A DNA stretch of 64,000 nt from Gammaproteobacteria bacterium. Lineage in GTDB: Bacteria; Pseudomonadota; Gammaproteobacteria; GCA-001735895. Positions 18,078 to 27,357 of this stretch are shown piece by piece. Made by a program: the position numbers and the translations under genes. The stretch spans positions 123,596-187,595 of the forward strand of contig JAOTYD010000004.1 in NCBI GenBank assembly GCA_029862005.1, given 5' to 3'. Positions within the stretch are counted from its first letter, which is position 1. Every line of letters starts with the position of its first letter. The notes under the pieces are model-generated. The model was given only the letters and a program-made list of their open reading frames with translations. It made no database searches and was not told the origin of the DNA.

Positions 18078-19220
18078 TTACTGCGAATCCTGGCCGGACC
18101 GGGTACCAAGCTTTTCGCGGAGTTTCTGGTTGACCGACTTCAAGCCAAGTTGCAGTACTCCGTCAGCGAACTCCAGCAGCGGCAGGACACTTGATAACAG
18201 GGGTGCTGCATCCGCCCTGAGTTCATCGACGCCACCCTGCTCGATCAATCTTAACGCCCGATCGACCGACAGGTGTCGCCCGTCAATCGATGCAGACGAA
18301 CTGATCACCCGGTTGCCGCCCGCCGATCGGGCCTTGTCGAGATTCGCATCAAGCCGGGCATAAATTTGTTCGAGATCACTACTCTCGGTTGGCAAACAGC
18401 TAAACACGGCCCCACTCAGCGTCACGTGTACCTTCTGCTTGTCGGCGATACGCATTTTAGAGCCGGCAACCCGCTTAAGAATACGATTGATGCCGTTGGT
18501 CGCTCCGATTCCGTTGGTTGCGGGATAAAGCAGGTAAAACTCGGCGTTGCCGAGATAGCACAGGGAGTCCTCCCGGCGCAGGGTTTGCTGGATCATCCCC
18601 GCGATCCCTTTAATGACCGTGGTTGCCGTCGCTTTATCGAAAACCTCGATAATCGATTTAATATTGTCGAGCCCGAGCTTGCACAGGCTGAAATTACCCC
18701 GATGTCTTTGCGCAAATGACAATTCCTGGTGTGCCCGCGAATAAAAGAAATTCTTTTGCGATAACTGCTGCAGCAAATCCGTGTCGGAAACCTGGTGCAC
18801 TTCCTCGGCAGTCTCTGCCGCATTTTGCAGGTAGAGATTTGCGTGTAAACGCACCCTGGCGGTAAGTTCGCTGCTGGCGAAGGGAAGATTGATAAAATCG
18901 GTCGCCCCCATCTGAAAGGCAAGCTCGCGTCCCGCGTCATCATCATTCTCCCCTACCAGTAACAGTATCGGGGTTGCCGCGAGCCAGCTATCGCCTGCGC
19001 TGCGGATTCTTTCGAGCAGGCCAAACTGGCTAATCATAAGTTCCAGCTCGCCGATGAGCAGCACGATCTCGCGATCTTCGAGCAGAGAATCCCAGGCTGA
19101 TTCTGCATCCTCGGCCGTTCGCAAGCTGAAATGTTCCTGCAGGTGCTTACTGACAAGCTTGATACTGTGTGCCGAACTGGCAACCAGCAGGATCGTGGGT
19201 TTCTGTTCTGGTTCGGACAT
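18078..19220 (-). CDS. degenerate response regulator with GGDEF-like domain (possible c-di-GMP receptor)
   Basis: This 380-residue cytoplasmic protein has a receiver-like domain (8-130) and a GGDEF-like domain (150-310), then about 65 residues of helix. The receiver has lost its acidic pair (ASS where DD is usual), has no aspartate at the phosphoacceptor strand (LLIGELELM), and leucine replaces the conserved lysine (NLPF), so phosphorylation by the usual route is unlikely. The cyclase signature is GNAEF (224-228), which should be inactive, yet RRED at 215-218 keeps the RxxD inhibitory site at the correct distance of five residues. It is divergent from an intact REC-GGDEF-EAL gene. A role as c-di-GMP effector is inferred, not shown. 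Confidence 0.78.
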   Translation of the reverse strand: MSEPEQKPTILLVASSAHSIKLVSKHLQEHFSLRTAEDAESAWDSLLEDREIVLLIGELELMISQFGLLERIRSAGDSWLAATPILLLVGENDDDAGRELAFQMGATDFINLPFASSELTARVRLHANLYLQNAAETAEEVHQVSDTDLLQQLSQKNFFYSRAHQELSFAQRHRGNFSLCKLGLDNIKSIIEVFDKATATTVIKGIAGMIQQTLRREDSLCYLGNAEFYLLYPATNGIGATNGINRILKRVAGSKMRIADKQKVHVTLSGAVFSCLPTESSDLEQIYARLDANLDKARSAGGNRVISSSASIDGRHLSVDRALRLIEQGGVDELRADAAPLLSSVLPLLEFADGVLQLGLKSVNQKLREKLGTRSGQDSQ

Positions 19221-19454
19221 TGATTACATATTCGGACTCTTCAACAGACTATAGTCGATTAAAGCGGATGCTTGGGTATCGTTCGCGGAATCGGGAAAAA
19301 ATTGCTTATTCCCTTGCGTTGACCGGTATCGGCCTGAAATTTGATCGAAAACTTAATAATTCTCCAGACAGGCCGATAGAAACCCTGAGCATACTGCAGC
19401 CAGTCGCCTTGAACTGGCGGCCCGGACGATACGCGTGGATAGCTAAAACAAACG

Positions 19455-21206
19455 ATGCCCGAAGCCAAGATTCTTATAGTCGATGACACCAGAGCCAACC
19501 TAGTTGCCCTCAACGTGTTATTGAAGCCGATCGAGGCGCAGATTGTTACCGCCGATTCCGGTGAACAGGCCCTGTTGGCAGCGGAGAAGGAAGATAACAT
19601 CGCGCTGATTCTGCTTGACGTCCAGATGCCGGTGATGGATGGATTCGAGGTCGCCAGGCTATTGCATGAAAATGAAAGGACACGCTCGATACCGATCATA
19701 TTTATCACGGCAACCCAGGACGATGGCCAGATCGAAAAGGCCTATCTTTCCGGCGCTGTCGATTACATCGAGAAACCGATACGAAAAACGGTACTGATCT
19801 CCAAGGTGCGGGTATTTCTCGATTTATGGTCGCTACGACATGGTCTCGAAATGGAGGTCGAGCAACGACGTGCGGCCGAGCATCGCGTTGAGCACCTGGC
19901 AACACATGACCCTTTGACCAACCTGTCGAATCGTCGAGGCCTGTACGAGGAATTGAACGAGTTGATTTACCGTTCAAAGCGCTACAATTTCTCAAGTGCC
20001 GTTATCTACGTGGACCTGGATGGATTCAAGCACGTGAACGATCACTTCGGTCACGAAGCGGGGGACCAGCTTTTGATCCAGGTCGCCGCCAACTTCAAAA
20101 GCATTGTGCGACAGACCGATTCCATCGCCCGAATCGGTGGAGATGAATTCATTGTGTTGCTGACCGACATCGACAGCGAGACTACGTTAATTACCAAGAT
20201 TGAAAAACTGCTTACCGAAGCCTCGCAGCCGCTCGAGTTCAACGGGCAGAACATTTCGGTCGGAGCTAGCATCGGCGTTGCGCTTTTCCCGGATCATGGC
20301 GAAGACGCGGAGACCCTGTTACACCATGCCGACCAGGCCATGTACCAGGCGAAAAACCAGGGCAAGCATACCTTCCGCTTTTTCACCGAAGACATCAACA
20401 TCAAGGCCCACCGCCAGCGCGAACTCCAGGATAACCTGCGCAAGGCACTACCGAACGACGAGTTTACGGTATTTTTTCAGCCGATCGTCCACGGCGAGAG
20501 CGGCCAGGTGGTTTCGGCAGAAGCCTTGCTGCGCTGGGAAAGCGCAACCCTGGGTCAGGTATTTCCCGACGAATTCATACCGGCAGCCGAAAGTGCCGGC
20601 CTGATACCCGAGCTGGGATGCTGGGTGTTATCCAGGGCGATTGAAACCGGGGCTGACTGGAATGAGCGTTTTGGTATCGGGCTGCGCATCGCCGTCAATG
20701 CATCATCGATCCAGTTTCGTAACAATATGCTGTTTGACACGATCAAGGACCAGATCGAAACACACGCCTGGAAACCGGATCTGCTGGAAGTGGAAATCAC
20801 CGAGGGCCTGTTACTGGACGATTCCCCCGAAGTGAATACCTACATCAACGCAATCAGCGATTGCGGTGTCAGGCTCTCGGTGGATGACTTCGGCACCGGA
20901 TTTTCAGCCCTTAGCTACTTGAAAAATTACCCGGTCAGTACCGTTAAAATCGATCGCAGCTTTATCATGGACCTGCCCGGTGACAAGGAAAATACGGTGC
21001 TGGTACGGGCAATCATCGCAATGGCCCACGGGTTGCGCCTCGAAGTAATCGCCGAGGGTGTCGAGACCGCCGAGCAATGGGATTACCTGAAATCGCTGAA
21101 CTGCGATTTTCTGCAGGGTTACTATTTTGGTAAACCGATGCCGCGCGCGGAATTCGAGGAATTTTTAATCGATCAGCTCGAGCGGCCGATCCAGGCCCAG
21201 TCTTAA
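19455..21206 (+). CDS. REC-GGDEF-EAL response regulator
   Basis: This 583-residue soluble response regulator can make and degrade cyclic-di-GMP under control of a phosphorelay. The receiver is complete: Asp10-Asp11, phosphoacceptor Asp55 (LLDVQMP), Thr85, Lys107. The cyclase domain has GGDEF at 228-232 with RQTD at 219-222 as the inhibitory site. The EAL domain has EAL in SAEALLRWE, VNAS, EITE, DDFGTG, VKID and EGVE, so both activities look competent. It faces the degenerate regulator at 18078-19220 across a 234-base gap. The cognate histidine kinase is not in the window. Confidence 0.92.
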   Translation: MPEAKILIVDDTRANLVALNVLLKPIEAQIVTADSGEQALLAAEKEDNIALILLDVQMPVMDGFEVARLLHENERTRSIPIIFITATQDDGQIEKAYLSGAVDYIEKPIRKTVLISKVRVFLDLWSLRHGLEMEVEQRRAAEHRVEHLATHDPLTNLSNRRGLYEELNELIYRSKRYNFSSAVIYVDLDGFKHVNDHFGHEAGDQLLIQVAANFKSIVRQTDSIARIGGDEFIVLLTDIDSETTLITKIEKLLTEASQPLEFNGQNISVGASIGVALFPDHGEDAETLLHHADQAMYQAKNQGKHTFRFFTEDINIKAHRQRELQDNLRKALPNDEFTVFFQPIVHGESGQVVSAEALLRWESATLGQVFPDEFIPAAESAGLIPELGCWVLSRAIETGADWNERFGIGLRIAVNASSIQFRNNMLFDTIKDQIETHAWKPDLLEVEITEGLLLDDSPEVNTYINAISDCGVRLSVDDFGTGFSALSYLKNYPVSTVKIDRSFIMDLPGDKENTVLVRAIIAMAHGLRLEVIAEGVETAEQWDYLKSLNCDFLQGYYFGKPMPRAEFEEFLIDQLERPIQAQS

Positions 21207-21228
21207 ATCAACAATATTGCGGACACTG

Positions 21229-21981
21229 CTATTGCGCCTGCCGGGATGGCTGTGCCTGCGGTCGTTGCTGGCGTGACAGGAAAAACGAGACAAACCAGTC
21301 GGCGAGTCGTTGTCGATCCTCATGTTTACCGCCGCTCATTGACGCCAGCGCCTGTTGCGCTATTTGCGCAGGCACCACGGTTCCGCCGTATGCTTCCAGC
21401 AATGCCGTTTCGTAGTCGTCTTCAAACTCGGGATGCGCCTGCAGGCTGATAATCGAATCGCCATAACTGAGTCCTGCAAAGGGGCAGAACTCGGAGCTTA
21501 AAAAAACCGCTGCGGTATCCGGACATTTTATGACCTGGTCCTGGTGAAAGGCGTAAATACTGATCGGATCTGTATCCGTCCCCATCCAGGAATGGTGCTG
21601 ATCGATTCGATACTGGTGCAAACCGACACCCCAGCCTTTATCCGACTTGACCACTTCACCGCCAAGTGCCTGGGCGATAATCTGATGTCCGAAACACACA
21701 CCGATCAACGGGATATTGCTGCCCGCAAGCGCCAGAACGAAATCAGCTAGCGGAGACATCCAGTCGAGATTATCGTAAACACCGTGGGGTGAACCGGTGA
21801 TCAACCAGCCGTCGCAAACATCGATCGATGCCGGCATTTCTCCACCGATCACGCAAAATGACGCGAATTCGAGATCATCTCCGCCGAGGCCGAGAAAGCG
21901 TTCAAACATGACCGGGTAAGGATCGAAGCGAGTCGCCATTTCTTCGCGCAGCAGACCTGCTTCGAGGATTCCGATTTTCAT
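21229..21981 (-). CDS. class I glutamine amidotransferase
   Basis: This 250-residue stand-alone class I amidotransferase resembles the glutaminase part of GMP synthase. The triad is visible: Cys96 in GVCFGHQ, His183 and Glu185 in AHPEFE; the oxyanion GSPHG segment is at 63-67. It has no synthetase partner domain. It is divergent from the GntR regulator, and the shared intergenic region holds a GTGATCA operator-like palindrome. Next to GS-like gamma-glutamyl ligases it could hydrolyse gamma-glutamyl amides, the job PuuD does in E. coli, although the sequence is closer to GuaA-type domains than to PuuD. That function is inference. The C-terminal 20 residues are glutamine-rich and probably disordered. 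Confidence 0.78.
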   Translation of the reverse strand: MKIGILEAGLLREEMATRFDPYPVMFERFLGLGGDDLEFASFCVIGGEMPASIDVCDGWLITGSPHGVYDNLDWMSPLADFVLALAGSNIPLIGVCFGHQIIAQALGGEVVKSDKGWGVGLHQYRIDQHHSWMGTDTDPISIYAFHQDQVIKCPDTAAVFLSSEFCPFAGLSYGDSIISLQAHPEFEDDYETALLEAYGGTVVPAQIAQQALASMSGGKHEDRQRLADWFVSFFLSRQQRPQAQPSRQAQ

Positions 21982-22061
21982 GAGTGTTTCCTAATCAACA
22001 GGGGCGTGAATATAACACCCGACCCTGGTTGCCGATATAATTTAACGTGCGCATCCTGATA

Positions 22062-22073
22062 ATGTGATCATAT
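22062..22073. promoter_or_regulatory. GTGATCA operator-like site between amidotransferase and GntR genes
   Basis: ATGTGATCATAT is a near-perfect palindrome lying 81 bases from the amidotransferase start and 97 bases from the GntR start. It shares the TGTGATCA core with sites near 22970, 32887, 37513 and 37662. The GT-N4-AC layout of the full core suits a GntR-family dimer. In this copy the right arm is CATAT rather than CACAA. Autoregulation by the neighbouring regulator is inferred. Confidence 0.5.
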
Positions 22074-22169
22074 TTTAACGATCATACAGAGCCCTTAGCA
22101 ACACTACTATTGGTGGTGACCCTGCATTTGTGATTAAATAATTCGCCTACCCGCCCACGGACAAAAGGC

Positions 22170-22880
22170 ATGAAGTCAACCGATCCAGACGATTTAAAGC
22201 TGTTGATGACAAAAAAAACGGATGACTTGAAAACTCACCAATGGGTCTACCAGTTACTTCGAAATAACCTGTTATGCGGGCGTATCGAACCGGGCAAACC
22301 CTTGACCATTCGAGGTCTCGCCGAAATCCTGCAGGTCAGCCCGATGCCGATCCGCGAGGCACTGCATCGCCTGACATGCGAGGGGGCGGTCGAGGTAAAA
22401 AACAATCGCCGCGTCATCGTCCCGGCAATGACCGCAGAGAAATTCGGCGAGCTTTGTGAGCTGCGCATACTGCTCGAAACTCATGCTGCAGAAGGCGCTT
22501 TACCCTATATAAAACAGCAGGATATCGAGATTCTAGAAAAGCTTGATGAAAAAATTGATGCCGCCGTCGAGCAAAACAATGTCGATAATATCAGCCTCCA
22601 CAATCAGGCGTTTCATCGCCATTTGTATTGCGCCAATCCTTTTCAGATCTCGGTTCCTTTAATCGAAAGCCTGTGGTTGCAGCTCGGTCCCTTTTCACGC
22701 ATCGCGATCAGCAAACTGGAAAAAGTTTACCTGGTTGATCGTCATGTAGAGGCCCTCGAGGCATTGCGGCAGAGAAATCTGTTTGGCTTGCGGCGTGCAA
22801 TCGAGGCTGATATTCGCGACGGAATCGCATCAATCAACACCGTTGAAGGCATTCATAGTTACTTTGAGGGGGTCGCCTGA
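22170..22880 (+). CDS. GntR family regulator, FCD type
   Basis: This 236-residue DNA-binding regulator has an N-terminal winged helix (about 25-92, with TIRGLAEILQVSPMPIREAL as the recognition region) and an all-helical FCD ligand domain (about 100-225). FCD domains usually bind a carboxylated ligand or metal through an Asp and three His; candidates are seen in ELRILLE, HNQAFHRHLY and DRHVEALEAL. It sits at the head of the GS/ureohydrolase genes and divergent from the amidotransferase. A repeated palindrome with core GTGATCAC occurs in front of it and of several other amine genes and is its likely operator. The ligand is unknown; a gamma-glutamylated amine or a polyamine product is a reasonable guess. 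Confidence 0.88.
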   Translation: MKSTDPDDLKLLMTKKTDDLKTHQWVYQLLRNNLLCGRIEPGKPLTIRGLAEILQVSPMPIREALHRLTCEGAVEVKNNRRVIVPAMTAEKFGELCELRILLETHAAEGALPYIKQQDIEILEKLDEKIDAAVEQNNVDNISLHNQAFHRHLYCANPFQISVPLIESLWLQLGPFSRIAISKLEKVYLVDRHVEALEALRQRNLFGLRRAIEADIRDGIASINTVEGIHSYFEGVA

Positions 22881-22959
22881 TCATCGGTCGTGGGCGAAAT
22901 TTAGTAATCACTATTTTTAAAAATCATCGTATTTCAACTGGTCTGGAATTGCCACCATC

Positions 22960-22985
22960 GATACTTTCCGTGATCACAAAGTATC
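22960..22985. promoter_or_regulatory. GTGATCAC operator-like site nested in a larger inverted repeat, before GS-like gene
   Basis: GTGATCAC (22970-22977) lies 34 bases before the ATG of the GS-like gene. It is framed by GATACTTT (22960-22967) and AAAGTATC (22978-22985), a perfect 8-base inverted repeat whose centre is offset by one base from that of the core. The site would overlap or follow the promoter, a position that suits repression. The same 9-mer GTGATCACA occurs at 32887 and 37664, also in intergenic DNA. Confidence 0.55.
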
Positions 22986-23011
22986 CCGCGTAAGGATCGG
23001 CACAGACTTCT

Positions 23012-24373
23012 ATGAAACATCCAGACAGCACTCGACTCAAACGTGAAATCAACCGCTTCCTGAAGGCAAATCCCGACGTAAAACAGTTCGAGGTTCTGGC
23101 CTCTGACATCTGCGGGCATTTTTTCGGCAAGCGTTACCCGGTCGGCAAACTGACTACTTTCGCAGAGGAAGGCCTCGCAATGCCAGCAAGTATGTTCGTT
23201 CTCAGCACACTTGGTGAACCACTGGACGGGCTTCATTACGGGATTGATGATGGTGATCCCGATGGGCACTTTTACCTCGTGCCCGGCAGCCTGTGTCTGA
23301 CCAGCTGGGGCAACAGGCCACGCGCACAGGTGCTCGCAACAACCTGCAGCGCGGATGAGCCCTCGTATTTCGAACCACGCCAGGTCTTGCATAAAGTGCT
23401 ATCCGCATTCGCTGCCAGGAAATGGCAACCGATGGTTGCGTTCGAACTCGAGTTTTACCTGTTCCAGGCAAAGCGCAACGCCAGAGGCCGGATACAACTA
23501 GTACGCAATCCAAAAACCGGTCGCCCGGATACCGCGACCGTTTTGTCGAACACGCGTATTGGAGATTTCGAGGAAGTCATTGACGATATCCTGCACGCCT
23601 GTCAATTGCAGAATATCGATACCGGGGCAATTTCGTCGGAACTCGGGCCCGGTCAATTCGAAATTAATTTCAATCATCATGCCGACGTCCTTCGAGCTGC
23701 CGACGAAACCTGTTTGTTCAAAAGAATCGTGATCGAGGTTGCCAAGAAACATAAAATGGGCGCCAGTTTTATTGCCAAGCCGATGCTGGAACATGCCGGC
23801 AACGGGCTGCACATGCATATCAGCGTGGTTGATAATAAGGGTAAAAATATCTTTGCCCGGGGTAACAAGGCGCATCCGCGACTGCACCAGGCGATCGCGG
23901 GTTTGCTCGCGACAATGCCGGCGTCGATGTCGTTCTGGGCACCCAATATAAACTCGTACCGCCGCTATCGCGGCGGCACCAGCTGTGCACCGGTAAGCCT
24001 GACCTGGGGTGATGAAAATCGCACCGTTGCGTTTCGTATCCCACTGGCCAAGCAAGGTGCCTGGCGCGTCGAAAACCGGGTTCCTGGTGCGGATGCCAAT
24101 CCCTACCTGGCCATGGCAGCCACCCTTGCCGGAATGTTACACGGCATCGAGCAAAAACTGGATCCGGGCGCTCCGACCACGGCAGCGGTAACCGGGCGCG
24201 ATGAAAACCTGCCGCTCGACATGGCTAAAGCGCTGGCGACAACGTTTGAAAATGAAGCCTTGAAGAATATTATGGGTCGCTATTTCGTCGAACTATACTG
24301 TCGTCACCGTAGCGCTGAAGCCGCGGCTTTCCAGAATTTCATCAGCCCCAGAGAATACGACTGGTACCTGTAA
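23012..24373 (+). CDS. glutamine synthetase family protein (gamma-glutamylpolyamine synthetase-like), copy 1
   Basis: This 453-residue enzyme of the GS fold joins glutamate to an amine using ATP. Readable catalytic motifs: FELEFYLF (Glu metal ligand), SELGPGQFEIN (second Glu pair), GNGLHMHISV (His), NSYRRYRGG, DENRTVAFRIP and RVENRVPGADANPYLA. It lacks the adenylylation-site region of GlnA, and its N terminus is that of the PuuA/GlnT-like group. An ATG overlaps nothing upstream; the ureohydrolase starts at the base after its stop, so they are one unit. Given the pot importer and puuB-like gene nearby, gamma-glutamylputrescine synthesis is the likely role, but other amines are possible. A second, divergent copy is at 37770. 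Confidence 0.82.
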   Translation: MKHPDSTRLKREINRFLKANPDVKQFEVLASDICGHFFGKRYPVGKLTTFAEEGLAMPASMFVLSTLGEPLDGLHYGIDDGDPDGHFYLVPGSLCLTSWGNRPRAQVLATTCSADEPSYFEPRQVLHKVLSAFAARKWQPMVAFELEFYLFQAKRNARGRIQLVRNPKTGRPDTATVLSNTRIGDFEEVIDDILHACQLQNIDTGAISSELGPGQFEINFNHHADVLRAADETCLFKRIVIEVAKKHKMGASFIAKPMLEHAGNGLHMHISVVDNKGKNIFARGNKAHPRLHQAIAGLLATMPASMSFWAPNINSYRRYRGGTSCAPVSLTWGDENRTVAFRIPLAKQGAWRVENRVPGADANPYLAMAATLAGMLHGIEQKLDPGAPTTAAVTGRDENLPLDMAKALATTFENEALKNIMGRYFVELYCRHRSAEAAAFQNFISPREYDWYL

Positions 24374-25291
24374 ATGAGCGAGAATGACTTCACCACCGGC
24401 GATTCCATGTACGCCAATGTCTATGGTTACCTGGGCAGGCCCCTGTCGCGTAATCCCGATGATGCCGACGTATTCGTGGTCGGACTGCCCTACGACCTCG
24501 GCACGACCGGACGCTCCGGTACCCGCAGCGGACCGGTTGCGATACGACGAGCCAGTTCATTTTTGACCTGGGAAGAACAGCGCTGGCCCTGGGATTTCAA
24601 CCTGCGTGACCGGATTCGCGTCGCTGACTATGGCGACCTTGAGTTCCCGACTGGCAGCACCGAGGGATTTTTTGCTGAAGTAGAAGCTCACTACGGCCCG
24701 CTGCTAGCAGCCGGTAAAGCGACAATCAGTTTCGGCGGCGATCATTTCGTCACCCTGCCCTTGCTGCGCGCCCATCACCAGCAGCATGGCAAGCTGGCGC
24801 TGATTCACTTCGATGCCCACACCGATACCTATGCCGAGCCCGGGTCGAACTGCAGCCATGGCAGCATGTTTTATTACGCGCCGCGCGAAGGCATTATCGA
24901 CGCCGATAAAAGTATCCAGGTCGGGATTCGCACCACGTACACCGAAAGCCGGCACGAGTTCGAAGTGGTCAGTGCGGCGCTTGCCAATGATCTCGACGTT
25001 GAAGCCATCGTCGAGCGTATCCATAAGCGCGTGGGCGACAGCCCCTGCTACCTCACTTTCGACATCGATTGCCTCGATCCGAGTTATGCACCCGGCACCG
25101 GCACCCCGGTCGTGGGCGGATTATCCACGGACCGCGCGCTTAAAATTATCCGCGGCCTGAGCGGAGTAAACCTGGTGGGCATGGACCTGGTCGAAGTGGC
25201 ACCGTCTTACGATCACGCCGAACTCACGTCGCTGGCAGGCGCCACGCTGGGTCTCGAGATGCTTTACCGGTTTGCCGCGAACCAGTCCTAG
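24374..25291 (+). CDS. speB: ureohydrolase, agmatinase-like
   Basis: This 305-residue enzyme belongs to the arginase/agmatinase family, which hydrolyses a guanidino group to urea with two manganese ions. All metal-binding motifs are present: GGDH at 121-124, DAHTD at 147-151, SHGS at 161-164, and DIDCLDP further on; the length is that of E. coli SpeB (306). The ATG follows the GS stop codon without a gap. Agmatine would give putrescine for the other enzymes here. Guanidinobutyrase and guanidinopropionase have the same motifs, so the substrate is not settled and the symbol is provisional. Confidence 0.82.
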   Translation: MSENDFTTGDSMYANVYGYLGRPLSRNPDDADVFVVGLPYDLGTTGRSGTRSGPVAIRRASSFLTWEEQRWPWDFNLRDRIRVADYGDLEFPTGSTEGFFAEVEAHYGPLLAAGKATISFGGDHFVTLPLLRAHHQQHGKLALIHFDAHTDTYAEPGSNCSHGSMFYYAPREGIIDADKSIQVGIRTTYTESRHEFEVVSAALANDLDVEAIVERIHKRVGDSPCYLTFDIDCLDPSYAPGTGTPVVGGLSTDRALKIIRGLSGVNLVGMDLVEVAPSYDHAELTSLAGATLGLEMLYRFAANQS

Positions 25292-25302
25292 GCTTACCGT
25301 AT

Positions 25303-27357
25303 TCAATCCAGAGCGGGCATTTCACGAGCGAACAGGGGCGCGTAGATATCCTGTTCTGACTCCAGGTGCCGCGCGGCCGAGTGACCGTCGTAAACCGCGG
25401 CCGCGACGGTACCCGGTGCGTTGCAATCGCCAATTGCGCGCAGGGTTTTGAAACGATGCTCCTGCCTCAGTAACGCGTGGTACAAAACGTCATCCGGTTG
25501 TCTCGAAGTCACCATGATCAGGGTCTCGAAATCGAGTTGCTGCTGATGCCGATCGCTGTAAATATTCGCAATCGTTGCCTTACCCTCGGCAACTTCCAGC
25601 AGTTGGTGCGAAACGATTATCTGTACGCCCAGATTCAGCAATCTTGCCTGTATTTTCTCCTGCTCCAGTGTGTACTCGGTCCAGCTCGACACCTTCGATT
25701 GTGGCGTCACCAGGCAGACCTCATGATCCCGGGTACGACAAAGCTCGGCGATAGTACTGCCCATATAATAATGATCGTCATCGTAAATCAGTACCCCGCC
25801 ACCGATTTCTGCACCGGCAAGCACATCGTCCGGGGTTAACACCGAGACGTTTTCGACGCCTTCAATCGGAAAAGCATGTTTGCGACCGGTACCGTCCCGG
25901 AGCCAGTGCGCGCCGGTGGCAACCAACACATGCGGTACCTGTAATTCGATAACGTCGTTCGCACTCAGGTGATTGCCCAGGTAGATTTCGACGTTGGGTT
26001 TTTGCCTGATCTGGTGCTCGCGGTAGTCACGCACGCGCGCATAGCTCGCCATCCCGGGCAACTCGCTCTCACGCGTGACCCTTCCACCCAGTAACTCGCC
26101 GGCTTCGGCCAGTGTTACCTGGTAGCCGCGATTGGCCAACTGCAGCGTAGCCTCGAGCCCTGCCGGACCGGCACCGATGACCAGCACTTGATCTTCACTG
26201 ACCGCGGCCTCGATTTCTTCCGGATGCCAGCCCTGCTTCCATTCTTCTCCCTGGGTTGGATTCTGGGTACAACGAATCGGCACCGCCAGGTTGTCCTGTG
26301 CCACACAAATATTGCAGCCGATGCATTCACGAATATCCTCGATACGGTCCTCGTCGATCTTGCGGGGTAAAAATGGATCAGCAATCGAGGGTCGCGCCGC
26401 ACCGATCAGGTCGAGCACCCCGCGTTTGATTTGCGACACCATCGCATCCGCAGACGTGAATCTGCCAACGCCGACCACGGGCTTACTGGTCAGGGTTTTG
26501 ACAAAAGCGGTATAAGGTTCCTGGTAACCCTCGTCGGGTTCGAAGCGCGTGGTCGCCGAATCGTTGTCCCAACCGCTGACATTGACATCCCAGAGGTCCG
26601 GAATTTCGGCGAGCATAGCGACGATATCGCGCCCTTCCGATTCTGCCCGCAAACCGTCAGCGCCCAGTAACTCATCAGTCGCAAAACGAAACGCGACGGC
26701 GCAGTCATGTCCAACAGCTTCCTTGACGTCGGTGAGAATCTCTTTCGTGAGTCTGACCCTGTTTTCCAGGCTACCGCCATATTCATCGCTGCGCTGATTG
26801 TACTGGGTTTTGAAAAAATGCTGCAACAGGCCCATATCATGGCTGGCATAAACGTAGACGATATCGTAACCGGCCTGCCTGGCCCGTTGCGCCGCCTCTA
26901 CATGCCAGCGGCGCACATCGGCAATGTCGCGCCTGGTCATCGCACGGGCCTGGATCGGGTGGCTCCCGTGCGCGACGGTCCCGCTTGGCGACATCGGCGC
27001 AATACGGCTGTAGTGATTCGGCGCGTGAAGCGCATTGTAGGCAAGCTCAATCCCGGCAAGTGCGCCGTACTCGTGCACCGCATCGGTCATCAGCCGGTGC
27101 TGGGGAATGTCGCGCTCATCCCAGATACGGCCCTCGATAAAGGGCGAAATGTCGGCACTCGGGTGAATTTCCACTTCCTGGGTACAGATCACGCCCCAGC
27201 CACCCTCGGCCTTGACGCGTCGATTGGCTGCTTCGGCGCGCGGACGGCCATGGCCGAGCGTATTACAGTGCGGTACCTGGAAAAACCGGTTCGGCGCCGT
27301 TACCGGGCCGATCTGCACCGGCTCGAACAAAATATCGTATTTTGGATCTCTGACCAT
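25303..27357 (-). CDS. trimethylamine dehydrogenase-family flavoenzyme, paralog B
   Basis: This 684-residue flavoprotein has an N-terminal FMN barrel, a [4Fe-4S] site and C-terminal FAD/NAD-like domains, as in trimethylamine dehydrogenase, dimethylglycine demethylase DgcA and N-methylproline demethylase StcD. Supporting residues: Cys31 in FQVPHC aligns with the cysteine that binds FMN covalently in TMADH; YVYASH keeps the catalytic Tyr and His; CIGCNIC with a fourth Cys 12 residues later forms the cluster; VIGAGPAGLEA is the nucleotide fold. Where TMADH has the cage tyrosine (TEYCSI), this copy has TQEVEI, so the amine site differs. It starts on the last base of the upstream paralog's stop (TAATG). 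Confidence 0.85.
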   Translation of the reverse strand: MVRDPKYDILFEPVQIGPVTAPNRFFQVPHCNTLGHGRPRAEAANRRVKAEGGWGVICTQEVEIHPSADISPFIEGRIWDERDIPQHRLMTDAVHEYGALAGIELAYNALHAPNHYSRIAPMSPSGTVAHGSHPIQARAMTRRDIADVRRWHVEAAQRARQAGYDIVYVYASHDMGLLQHFFKTQYNQRSDEYGGSLENRVRLTKEILTDVKEAVGHDCAVAFRFATDELLGADGLRAESEGRDIVAMLAEIPDLWDVNVSGWDNDSATTRFEPDEGYQEPYTAFVKTLTSKPVVGVGRFTSADAMVSQIKRGVLDLIGAARPSIADPFLPRKIDEDRIEDIRECIGCNICVAQDNLAVPIRCTQNPTQGEEWKQGWHPEEIEAAVSEDQVLVIGAGPAGLEATLQLANRGYQVTLAEAGELLGGRVTRESELPGMASYARVRDYREHQIRQKPNVEIYLGNHLSANDVIELQVPHVLVATGAHWLRDGTGRKHAFPIEGVENVSVLTPDDVLAGAEIGGGVLIYDDDHYYMGSTIAELCRTRDHEVCLVTPQSKVSSWTEYTLEQEKIQARLLNLGVQIIVSHQLLEVAEGKATIANIYSDRHQQQLDFETLIMVTSRQPDDVLYHALLRQEHRFKTLRAIGDCNAPGTVAAAVYDGHSAARHLESEQDIYAPLFAREMPALD

